Shown here one piece after another: positions 15,885 to 23,666 of a stretch of DNA of 44,770 bases; position 1 is the first letter of the stretch, and each line of letters begins with the position of its first letter. The DNA comes from Promethearchaeota archaeon (GTDB lineage: Archaea > Asgardarchaeota > Lokiarchaeia > Sigyniarchaeales > SOKP01). Position numbers and translations under genes: made by a program. The notes beneath the pieces are model-generated. The model was given only the letters and a program-made list of their open reading frames with translations. It was not told where the DNA came from and did not search any database. The stretch spans positions 1 to 44,770 of the forward strand of contig JAHPYZ010000034.1 in assembly GCA_019058425.1 (NCBI GenBank). The letters run 5' to 3'.

Positions 15885-16484
15885 TTGAACCAAAAATCTT
15901 TGTTTATTGCATTAGAAGGGATTGATGGATCGGGTACCAGTACCCATAGTCACCTTCTTAAAGGTTTTTTAGAAAGCAAAGGATTCAAAGTTCATTTAAC
16001 AACGGAACCAACTAAAAGTGATATTGGGAATTTAGTAAGGAATTATTTAAAAGATAAAAACATACCACCTGCCACTGATGCATTATTATTTGCTACAGAC
16101 AGGAATTTGCATTATCATAACGAAATCAAGAAAAAACTAGAAGAAGGTTATATTGTAATATCTGATCGTTATTTAGAATCTTCAATAGTATATCAATCAT
16201 CACAATCTGATGAAATTACTGTTGAATGGGTTATAGAGATAAATAAATTTGTAGCACAACCGGATATAACAATTATTTTAGATATCGAACCAAAGACAGC
16301 ACTAGCAAGAAAAGAAGAAAAAGAAGAAGATTTTGAAAAATTTGAAGACGACTCATTCCTAGATAAAGTAAGAGAACTTTATATTAGTCGTGCTAACCAA
16401 GAAGGTTATTTTGTTGTTAACTCTGATGATATAATAGAATTTGTTCAAGAAAAGATTCAGAAAATTATACTTGATAAACTATAG
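15885..16484 (+). CDS. tmk: Thymidylate kinase with atypical P-loop
   Basis: A 199-residue dTMP kinase, making dTDP for DNA synthesis. The family frame is clear: LEGIDGSG at the N terminus, TTEPT, the DR(Y/H) motif in SDRYLESS and the adenine-pocket region. The P-loop reads GIDGSGTST, with Thr at position 18 where Lys is expected. The start is TTG 15885, since no ATG exists and the protein begins directly before the first strand, as in the family; GAAGTG lies just upstream. The altered P-loop could change phosphate handling, or another lysine may compensate. Confidence 0.85.
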   Translation: MNQKSLFIALEGIDGSGTSTHSHLLKGFLESKGFKVHLTTEPTKSDIGNLVRNYLKDKNIPPATDALLFATDRNLHYHNEIKKKLEEGYIVISDRYLESSIVYQSSQSDEITVEWVIEINKFVAQPDITIILDIEPKTALARKEEKEEDFEKFEDDSFLDKVRELYISRANQEGYFVVNSDDIIEFVQEKIQKIILDKL

Positions 16485-16587
16485 ACTTGAGCTATATTAT
16501 AAAAAAAAAATAAGAAATCAAAAATTTTCAATCCTATAATACAAATCGAAAATATCAAATCATAATTAATAAATTATTTTACTAAAG

Positions 16588-17877
16588 TTGAAAACAGAGA
16601 ATCCTATTAAAGAAAATATATTTAAAGTTGACCGCCTTTTTAATTATGTTAAGAGTTTCAGTTTCCCACGTCTTGCAGGAACAGAGGGAGAAACTAAAGC
16701 CGTTGATTTAACAATTAATACATTCAAAAAAATTGGTTTTACTGATCAACAAATACAAAAAAAATCTTTTGAATTCTCTGATTTTTACTCTACTACACTT
16801 ATAAAATTAATAATGGTTATAAACCTAACCTTTTCATTGTTTATTTTGATGTTTACATATATAGATCTACGTTTTACAATTGTCATATGTATAGTTATGG
16901 TAATTATGTTTCTTTTAATTATTAAAGGTTTAAAACATCCTGAACATTCAGGATTTTGGGGAGAATATTATGGGACAATCATTTCAGCGACTAATGTCTT
17001 TATAAAATTACCCGCAAAGAATTTACCATCAAATTCAGCAGGTAATATTATCATCTCTGCTCATTTAGATACCAAATCTCAATCATTCAAGACTTTTTGG
17101 AGAGTATTTTTTTATAGAGTGTGGTTATACAGTGGAATTTTTCTTGTAGGTTTTTTTATCCCTTTATTTATCCATGTGTATACGATAATTAAAATAAATC
17201 TTATGGTGATAGGCAGTGGTATTTGGAGTTTTACTATACTAATTTCAATTTCAAATATATTCATGATGTTTTTGAATACCCATAATAAATCTCCTGGAGC
17301 TTTAGATAATGCTTCTGGAATGGCTGTAGTATTTGAAGTAAGTGAATATTTTAAAGAAAGACTATTAGATAATTTTAATATTTGGTTTTGCCAATTCTCC
17401 GCAGAAGAATTAGGAACTATGGGTTCTAGGTTTTTTGTAAATGATCATGATGCTGAATTTGTAAAAGGAAATGTATTTCAAATAAATTTAGATATGATTT
17501 CTTGCGTAGGTAATTCCAAAAATCGTATCGAATATTTAAAATCTTTTGGTGTGTTACTAAGGAAAAAAATCGCTCCTTTGCTCAGTAAATATCTAGAAAA
17601 AGCAGCTATAAAAGAAAATGTGGAAATTAAAGGATTTCATTTGTCTACTGGAGCACATACAGATTCTGTTCCATTTCATTTAAGAGGTTATGATTCGGTT
17701 GATATAGTTACAAGAGCAGGAGGAAAATACACTCATAATAAAGTAGATACACCTGATAAAGTGGACCCTCATGTGCTATTAGATACGTGTAAAATAATTA
17801 AAAATATGCTTATTTCACTAGATAATGATTATGAGGTTTTATGCAGAAATCAAGAATTAGTTTGTGAAAAAGATTAA
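16588..17877 (+). CDS. Membrane M28 metallopeptidase (copy 1)
   Basis: A 429-residue M28-type zinc aminopeptidase with all metal and catalytic residues visible: H159/D161 (AHLDT), D240 (GALDNASG), E273/E274 (AEELG), D302 (NLDMIS) and H383 (YTHNKVDT). It is unusual in having transmembrane helices both before H159 (residues 75-115) and inserted between D161 and D240 (about 175-228). The catalytic halves are therefore split by membrane segments. The start is TTG 16588, chosen because the frame is closed shortly upstream. A second gene with the same design lies at 29.6-30.8 kb. It probably trims peptides at the membrane. Confidence 0.8.
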   Translation: MKTENPIKENIFKVDRLFNYVKSFSFPRLAGTEGETKAVDLTINTFKKIGFTDQQIQKKSFEFSDFYSTTLIKLIMVINLTFSLFILMFTYIDLRFTIVICIVMVIMFLLIIKGLKHPEHSGFWGEYYGTIISATNVFIKLPAKNLPSNSAGNIIISAHLDTKSQSFKTFWRVFFYRVWLYSGIFLVGFFIPLFIHVYTIIKINLMVIGSGIWSFTILISISNIFMMFLNTHNKSPGALDNASGMAVVFEVSEYFKERLLDNFNIWFCQFSAEELGTMGSRFFVNDHDAEFVKGNVFQINLDMISCVGNSKNRIEYLKSFGVLLRKKIAPLLSKYLEKAAIKENVEIKGFHLSTGAHTDSVPFHLRGYDSVDIVTRAGGKYTHNKVDTPDKVDPHVLLDTCKIIKNMLISLDNDYEVLCRNQELVCEKD

Positions 17878-17898
17878 TAAAATAAGCATAAACAATAT

Positions 17899-18435
17899 TT
17901 ACATTAATTCTTCAATTTCCTTTTGTATCTTTTCGATCCTTTTTTTTGATTTCAATAAAATTTTACTTCTACCATATTTTTGAAACCATCTATTAAATCT
18001 ATTTTGGATTGAGACTTCTCTCGTACCAGCCATGTGTTTATCTGCTAAACATATTATTTTTTCTTCTAAAGTTATTGGTAAATATTCTTTTTCAGGTAAT
18101 CCTACATTTTTAGCATCTTCTTTATCTAAACCACCTAATATATGAGTTTCACAAATTCTCGCAAGCTTTTCAGAGAATCCTCTCTGTCTTAAGATTTTAC
18201 CACCTATCAACGCATGTTTAAAACCATGAGTTTTTGACCTCCCAATATCGTGCAATAAGGCCCCAATCTCAATCAAATTAATATCTACATTAGCTTTTTT
18301 TATTTTACTTGCGATTTCTATGGCTTTATCCGCAACTTTTTCTGAATGGCGTCGAACTGAAAGTGGGATTTTCAATATCCTTAATAGTTCTAATGCAAAT
18401 TCCCGATCGGGTAAAATTTCTTCTTTCTTCCCCAT
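17899..18435 (-). CDS. HD-domain phosphohydrolase (TIGR00295-like)
   Basis: A 178-residue HD-superfamily protein. The metal motif includes H34 (RRHSEKVAD), LLHDIGRSKTH with the HD pair, the downstream His in FKHALIGG and ETHILGG, and D in CLADKHMAG. It matches the small archaeal HD family annotated as TIGR00295, whose substrate is unknown. Members of the HD superfamily usually cleave phosphate esters of nucleotides. It converges on the M28 gene with only 21 bases between stops. Confidence 0.75.
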   Translation of the reverse strand: MGKKEEILPDREFALELLRILKIPLSVRRHSEKVADKAIEIASKIKKANVDINLIEIGALLHDIGRSKTHGFKHALIGGKILRQRGFSEKLARICETHILGGLDKEDAKNVGLPEKEYLPITLEEKIICLADKHMAGTREVSIQNRFNRWFQKYGRSKILLKSKKRIEKIQKEIEELM

Positions 18436-18603
18436 TATTTTTTATAATTAACCAATTAACTTTAAATTTGGGTTATAACAAAATTCAATAAATAATATTC
18501 TAAGTAAGGTATCTGCAATCTTTAGAATATATATATTAATAGATTAGCAATAGACAAATCTGATCATTAAAATATATAAAAAGAAAATGTCCCCTACAGA
18601 TTC

Positions 18604-19092
18604 TTAATAGAGCTCTTCATAAGGACCACTTACTAATCCGCCAACTACGCCTCCAATTAAAACTCCTATAAATGCGCTAATTATTCCCCCTAGGGTTTCA
18701 ATTAATTGACTTCCTTGGAATAAAGACATTAAATCCACTTCAGAGAAAATACTTAGAATAATCCAAATTAATAAAACTATAATAACTACCAATGCACATG
18801 TGATTACTCCTCGTTTTAAACCTTTTGCAATCGTACCTGAGATATAACCAATAAAAATCCAAGCTAAAATTTCAGGTGCAAAAAAACCAAGGAAAGTAGG
18901 TGTTCCTGTAAAATATGAAATCATATTAAAATCAAAATTCGCACCAACTAATAAAGATGCTATTCTTATTATTTCAGTTCCACCATATAATTGAATTTGA
19001 TTCAAAACAACAGTCATATTAAAGAAAAATACTGTAAAGAAGCTAAAAACTATACCAACAATGATCCCAATAATTAGTCGATAGGATGTCAA
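18604..19092 (-). CDS. Small membrane protein, unknown
   Basis: A 162-residue protein with about four hydrophobic segments (near residues 5-28, 65-90, 95-118 and 130-155). The last one is Gly-rich (ISAFIGVLIGGVVGGLVSG), and the C terminus is acidic (PYEELY). The ATG is the only suitable start. I do not recognise the family. The Gly-rich repeat resembles helix-packing motifs of small membrane proteins. There is no obvious operon partner; both flanking gaps are AT-rich with no other gene. Confidence 0.6.
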   Translation of the reverse strand: MTSYRLIIGIIVGIVFSFFTVFFFNMTVVLNQIQLYGGTEIIRIASLLVGANFDFNMISYFTGTPTFLGFFAPEILAWIFIGYISGTIAKGLKRGVITCALVVIIVLLIWIILSIFSEVDLMSLFQGSQLIETLGGIISAFIGVLIGGVVGGLVSGPYEELY

Positions 19093-19321
19093 TATTAAAA
19101 CCGATAAGATCTAATTGATTATATTATAGTTATATTCAATAAATTATATTATTATTTAAAATCATTTTGCTATATTAAAACTTTAGCTCATAAGGATTTA
19201 GAAAAATCTGCGCAATAAAATATTAAAGTTATAATGTATTCAATAATATATTCATTAATACGTTAGACTTAAATAGATTTTAATTTAATCAACGTCAGAA
19301 AAAAAAAGTAAGGCTACTAAT

Positions 19322-20131
19322 TTGGCTCGAAAGAAAAAAAAGACTGAAGAACCAGAAAGCGAGAAACTAAACAACGATTTAGAAGATTTTTCCGAAGAAT
19401 TAGAGATCGATTTCGAAGAAGATTTAGATTTAGAAGAAGAACTTGATTTATTAGATACTAAAGATATTGAAGCGGGAATAGAGATAAAAGAAGAATTAGT
19501 TGATAAAGATGAGGAACGAAAACAACTATTTTTAAGTTGTGGGATACATATTGGAACTAAATTGTTAACTGGAGATGCTCGACGGTTTATTTATAGACAA
19601 ACTAATTATGGATTGTATGTTATTGATTTAACCCAAACAGATGAACGACTTAAAATAGCTGCTAAATTTCTAAGTAAATTTGTTGAAGAAGGAAGTGATA
19701 GAGTTATTGTTACTTCAGTTCGACGGTATGGGAAAGAACCTGTAAAAAAGTTCTGTGAAGCATTAGGATGCAGAGCAATAACAACAAGATTTATTCCAGG
19801 CTCACTTACAAATCCTATTATTGATACATATATTAAAGATGCAAGTGTTGTAGTGATTGTTGATCCTCACGCGGATAAAGTGGTTTTACGAGAAGCTAAA
19901 TTAGCCCGAATTCCTGTTGTATCTCTATTTGATACTGATGACACACTAACAGGTATAGATCTTGCGATTCCCGCTAATAATCGAGGTAAAAAAGCATTAG
20001 GTTTAGCATTTTGGCTATTAGCGAGACAAATAATGTTAGAATTGGGTAAAATCCCAAGTGAAGAAGATTTTCCTTATGCCTTAGAAGAATTTACCTCCAA
20101 AATTGTTCCAATGTATCGACAGGAACAATAA
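19322..20131 (+). CDS. rps2: 30S ribosomal protein uS2 (archaeal type)
   Basis: A 269-residue small-subunit ribosomal protein. The uS2 core runs from about residue 66: CGIHIGTKLLTGDARRFIY, VTSVRRYGKEPV, FIPGSLTNP, VVIVDPHADK and the C-terminal EEFTSKIVPMY. It lacks the long C-terminal tail of eukaryotic S0/SA. Before the core is an unusual acidic extension of some 55 residues after a basic start (ARKKKKTEEPE, then runs of Glu, Asp and Leu). The start is TTG 19322, giving MARKKKK. The end of this gene is repeated in decayed form at 21201-21311. Confidence 0.93.
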   Translation: MARKKKKTEEPESEKLNNDLEDFSEELEIDFEEDLDLEEELDLLDTKDIEAGIEIKEELVDKDEERKQLFLSCGIHIGTKLLTGDARRFIYRQTNYGLYVIDLTQTDERLKIAAKFLSKFVEEGSDRVIVTSVRRYGKEPVKKFCEALGCRAITTRFIPGSLTNPIIDTYIKDASVVVIVDPHADKVVLREAKLARIPVVSLFDTDDTLTGIDLAIPANNRGKKALGLAFWLLARQIMLELGKIPSEEDFPYALEEFTSKIVPMYRQEQ

Positions 20132-20333
20132 AAATCTAGATCTTACTGTTTATTATTTCTTTTAAGAGGACATCCAAGAGATATTGCATTTACTTTCTAC
20201 ACTAAGAACGGAGTCAATCTTTTGATTTCTTATCTACATAATTTATCTTCTAATTTATCAATACTAAATTTTAAAATTACCAAATATATAATGTTAATAA
20301 TTTTAATGAAAATAATTATAAGTCTATTCAAAA

Positions 20334-21185
20334 ATGAATGAACTTATTTTATATAGTCAAATCATATTATTTACAATTCGGGTAATAGGATTAGGAGTTT
20401 CTATTGAATTCTATCATGATAAAAAGAAAAATAAGTTTATTTTATTTATTATAAGTTGGATTTTATGGATATTATCAACTCTATTAGCTTTATTTTCGTT
20501 ATTATGGGATGACCAAACAATATACCAAATTCTTTTAATTCTAAATGTACTTTTTACAAGTCTAGGTGTAATCTTTTATTTATGGGGTATTAATGTATAT
20601 TTTTTATCATTAAATCCAAGATTAATGTTAATTTTTATTGTTTTATTTACAATTATAGCTTTTGGTTTTTATATTTTCATTAATTATCTAACTGCAATAC
20701 TTTTTATGGTAATAGGATTCAATATAATGCTAATTTCTACATATATAATACCACCGATAAAAATTAAAAAATTTCAAAAGTATATAGGAAAAAGCAATAG
20801 ATGGTATTATTCAGTATTATTATTTGTTTTTCCATATATCATTATTTCAATATATACAACTTTAATGGGATATGATTATGGTTTATATGAAAGCAATGAT
20901 ACCTTTATAATACTTCTTTATTATATCCCAATCAATTTTATTTTTATTATACTTATTATATTGTTAATACACTTGGAGTACAGAATATCTACTCGTGAAG
21001 TTCGTGATTTAAAAGATAAATATTCCCATGAATTGGGAAATATATTACAAACTATTTACACAGCGTCCGAAATTTCGAATAACCAAGAGAATTTTCAAAA
21101 AGAAATATTGGCAGAAATGAAAGATCTAATGCGAGATAAGGTGAAAGAGGCCTCAAATTTAATAAAAGAAATAAGAGACTTATAA
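20334..21185 (+). CDS. Seven-TM protein ending in a kinase-like phosphoacceptor helix
   Basis: A 283-residue protein with about seven hydrophobic segments over residues 1-220, then a cytosolic helix pair. The first helix contains KYSHELGNILQT, which resembles the H-box of histidine-kinase dimerisation domains (His followed by Glu, with Asn four positions after Glu). The protein ends there; there is no ATPase domain and none encoded just downstream. It may be a truncated kinase, a phosphotransfer partner needing another kinase, or a membrane sensor using DHp only for dimerisation. It lies between uS2 and a decayed uS2 fragment. Confidence 0.65.
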   Translation: MNELILYSQIILFTIRVIGLGVSIEFYHDKKKNKFILFIISWILWILSTLLALFSLLWDDQTIYQILLILNVLFTSLGVIFYLWGINVYFLSLNPRLMLIFIVLFTIIAFGFYIFINYLTAILFMVIGFNIMLISTYIIPPIKIKKFQKYIGKSNRWYYSVLLFVFPYIIISIYTTLMGYDYGLYESNDTFIILLYYIPINFIFIILIILLIHLEYRISTREVRDLKDKYSHELGNILQTIYTASEISNNQENFQKEILAEMKDLMRDKVKEASNLIKEIRDL

Positions 21186-21200
21186 AATCCATTAAAAAAA

Positions 21201-21311
21201 ATAGACCTTGCGTTTATATTTCCTAAGATCTTCAGTGAAGAAGAGTATCCTCATGCTTTAGAAGAATTTACATCTAAAATTGTTTCAATGTATCAAGAAA
21301 AACAAGCATAA
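21201..21311 (+). pseudogene. Remnant of a duplicated uS2 3' end
   Basis: The frame reads IDLAFIFPKIFSEEEYPH, then ALEEFTSKIVSMYQEKQA and TAA. It aligns with two parts of the uS2 gene 1.2 kb upstream: GIDLAI, and the terminal KIPSEEDFPYALEEFTSKIV plus PMYRQEQ. The roughly 35 codons between are missing. There is no start codon or core domain, so it cannot make a ribosomal protein. It is the scar of an old tandem duplication or insertion event flanking the membrane gene at 20334-21185. Confidence 0.75.
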
Positions 21312-21339
21312 TATTAGCAATAAGTACTATTTTTATTTC

Positions 21340-22017
21340 TTATTCTATATACAATAGGTTAGGAAGTTCAGAAAGATCACCAAGAAATTCTCGAACTTGA
21401 TATGACCTAAACGCTTTTCTAGGAGTAACCCCTGAAAGAACCGCAATAAATGGGATATCTGCTTTATTAGCGGTTTCCGCATCAGTTGTACTGTCTCCTA
21501 TATAGATAACTTCTGAATGGTGTAAATTTAATTTTTTAACGGCTAATAACAAACTAAAGGGATTTGGTTTAAGTTTAGAACTATCTTCTCCACCCACAAT
21601 AACTTCAAAATTATTTAAAAGATTTTCTCTTATCAAAATAGCCTCTATTCTATAGCGAAATTTCGTAGACACAATACCAAGCTTAAATCCACGATTATAT
21701 AACTTTTTAATTACAGTAGGCGTTTCTGTAAACAATACTGTAAAGTTTGCCATAATATCATCAGCCTTTTTGATGAAATGATGCTTAAATGACTCAATTT
21801 TATCTACATATTGGTCTCCTACTAATTTTATAAGTGTATGTTCGAGAGAAAGACCAATTGTTTTATGAATCTCTTTTTCTGGATATTCTGTCAGACCAAG
21901 TTGTCTTAACGCATAATTTACACATTTTACAACACCTTTGGACGAATTTGCTAATGTAAAGTCAAAATCAAAAAGAAGACCTCTTATCCTCTTTAGTTCA
22001 TTATTTGTAAACCGCAT
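21340..22017 (-). CDS. HAD-family phosphatase (phosphoglycolate phosphatase-like)
   Basis: A 225-residue HAD superfamily I hydrolase. Motif I is DFDFTLAN with the nucleophilic Asp and acid/base Asp, motif II is VSTK, motif III is the Lys in KLKPNP, and motif IV is IGDSTTD. A helical cap lies between motifs I and II. This is the layout of phosphoglycolate phosphatases and pyrophosphatase-like PpaX, but the substrate cannot be fixed. It is convergent with the uS2 remnant and divergent from the CooC-like gene. Confidence 0.82.
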   Translation of the reverse strand: MRFTNNELKRIRGLLFDFDFTLANSSKGVVKCVNYALRQLGLTEYPEKEIHKTIGLSLEHTLIKLVGDQYVDKIESFKHHFIKKADDIMANFTVLFTETPTVIKKLYNRGFKLGIVSTKFRYRIEAILIRENLLNNFEVIVGGEDSSKLKPNPFSLLLAVKKLNLHHSEVIYIGDSTTDAETANKADIPFIAVLSGVTPRKAFRSYQVREFLGDLSELPNLLYIE

Positions 22018-22197
22018 TAGGTTCAGTGTTATTTTGATGCCTAGAAATATTTCTATTTATTATTAATATTCCTGTTTAACATGTTTATTTTACTTAATTG
22101 AAAGCATCTTAATCTTTTTAATTATTTATAAAAAATTTAATATCTTAATTCAATTTTCTTAACTTAGATAATAAACATTAGTTTAATGATTATTCTC

Positions 22198-22977
22198 ATG
22201 AAAAAAATAATCTCATTTTCTGGAAAGGGTGGTGTAGGTAAATCAACACTCCTAGTCTTAATGCTTAAATATCTCCTCGAAAAATTTAAGGATATTAATA
22301 TCCTTGTAATTGATGCCGATCCCGACGCAAATATCGGGGACATAATCGGTAAAGAAATTAATTTTAAAGAAACAGTTGGGGGAAAAATGGCTGAATTTAA
22401 GCAAAAAATCCAAAAAAGATTAATACCCCTTGATGTTTCAAAGGATCAAATCGTCGAATCTGAGGTATTTGATGCACTTATTGAGATGGATCAGTTCGAT
22501 ATATTAGAAATGGGTCGAGGAGAAGGAGAAGGATGTTATTGTAGTATTAACAATTATTTGAAACGCATTATTGACATATTAGCAAAAAATTATGACGTGG
22601 TACTCATCGATGCGCCTGCGGGATTAGAATTTTTTGCCCGTAAAACTGGTCGAAATGTCACAGATTTAGTCATTGTCAGTGACCCGAGTAAAATGGGCAT
22701 CCATACCATGAAACGGATACTAGAGGTAACGAAAGAAGTCAATTTAAAATTTGAAAATATTTGGATACTTGGTAATCGGTTTCCAGAGAACTCCATTAGA
22801 GATATATTAGAAAAAGAAGTATCAACCATTGGAAAAGAATATATAAAACTCCTTGGTTTTATCGAAAACAGCGATGAAATTAGTAGAATTAATATTATTG
22901 GGGATAATCTCTTAAACTTATCAATTGATAGTAAACCATATAAAACAATAAAAGGTTTGTTTGCTCAAATCGTCTGA
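22198..22977 (+). CDS. cooC: CooC-like ATPase for CODH nickel insertion
   Basis: A MinD/ParA-type deviant Walker ATPase of 259 residues. The P-loop is GKGGVGKST, switch I/II regions are VIDADPDANIG and VLIDAPAGLE, and the family-specific EGCYCSINN supplies a Cys-x-Cys used by CooC for nickel and dimer formation. CooC matures the nickel-iron C-cluster of carbon monoxide dehydrogenase, so it implies a CODH/ACS elsewhere in the genome. ATG 22198 gives the canonical MKKIISFSGKGG start; ATG 22186 adds four residues. No CODH subunit is in this window. Confidence 0.85.
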   Translation: MKKIISFSGKGGVGKSTLLVLMLKYLLEKFKDINILVIDADPDANIGDIIGKEINFKETVGGKMAEFKQKIQKRLIPLDVSKDQIVESEVFDALIEMDQFDILEMGRGEGEGCYCSINNYLKRIIDILAKNYDVVLIDAPAGLEFFARKTGRNVTDLVIVSDPSKMGIHTMKRILEVTKEVNLKFENIWILGNRFPENSIRDILEKEVSTIGKEYIKLLGFIENSDEISRINIIGDNLLNLSIDSKPYKTIKGLFAQIV

Positions 22978-22979
22978 GA

Positions 22980-23639
22980 TTAAAGATATTCATTAATTTT
23001 TTTATTTCTAAAATGTCTTTCTACTCCGCCCCTCATCCCAGGTAATTCAAAACATTTATCTGGAATCATTTTTTTGTAGTAATTTTTATTTTCCCTTTCA
23101 GATATAAATTGAGAGCCATATAAGGTTTCGAATATTTTTTCACCCGAAAAGTGGATATCTTCGAAGTATGGAATAATTGGCCGATTCTTACTAACATTAT
23201 CCACTACTTCTTTTAATTGTAATTCACTTTCTTGTATTTTTCCTTTTTCATTTATAATGCTTGTTTTTTTATTATGTTCATTGTATAAACATATTATACA
23301 ATTAGGCCATCTTTCATGAAAATAATTTAAAACTTTATCTATAACTCTGTGCCTAAGTAAAACAACACCGTATAATACGCCACGATTGTTTACTTCAGTT
23401 CGCGTAAATTGTTTTGCACGGTACGCTTCAGTACCAATTTCTCTCATCATTCGATTAATTTTTTTCGCAAATGAAGACCCAGAATTGCGAAAAACTACTT
23501 CTGGTATTCTTTTTATTTGTGAGATAAGATGTTGAGAAAAATTGTTATGACGTGAAAGATTTTGAATTATCTCTTCATGAGAAAAACCTTTAGCTCTTCC
23601 TATAACTTCCATAGGATCTTTTTGGCAACCTCCTTCCAT
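22980..23639 (-). CDS. DUF4130-type DNA-metabolism protein paired with radical SAM
   Basis: A 219-residue protein. The C-terminal two thirds (TEAYRAKQFTRTEV, LLRHRVIDKVLNYFHERWPN and FETLYGSQF...MIPDKCFELPGM) follow the pattern of DUF4130/TIGR03915, the partner of a DNA-repair-type radical SAM protein in bacteria. The N terminus is short and differs from bacterial forms. The stop is two bases from the stop of the CooC-like gene. It is translated 27 bases after the radical SAM gene in the same direction, so the two form an operon. Biochemical role unproven; DNA modification or repair is proposed for the family. Confidence 0.7.
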   Translation of the reverse strand: MEGGCQKDPMEVIGRAKGFSHEEIIQNLSRHNNFSQHLISQIKRIPEVVFRNSGSSFAKKINRMMREIGTEAYRAKQFTRTEVNNRGVLYGVVLLRHRVIDKVLNYFHERWPNCIICLYNEHNKKTSIINEKGKIQESELQLKEVVDNVSKNRPIIPYFEDIHFSGEKIFETLYGSQFISERENKNYYKKMIPDKCFELPGMRGGVERHFRNKKINEYL

Positions 23640-23666
23640 GATATTTCATCAGCTTGATTTTTATTT

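Noticed and set aside
20132..20341. The uS2 frame stays open for 69 codons after its stop codon.
   Set aside because: The would-be extension has no start, no recognisable motif and an AT-driven composition; uS2 ends at its normal C terminus. Read-through or a lost gene cannot be excluded but nothing supports it.
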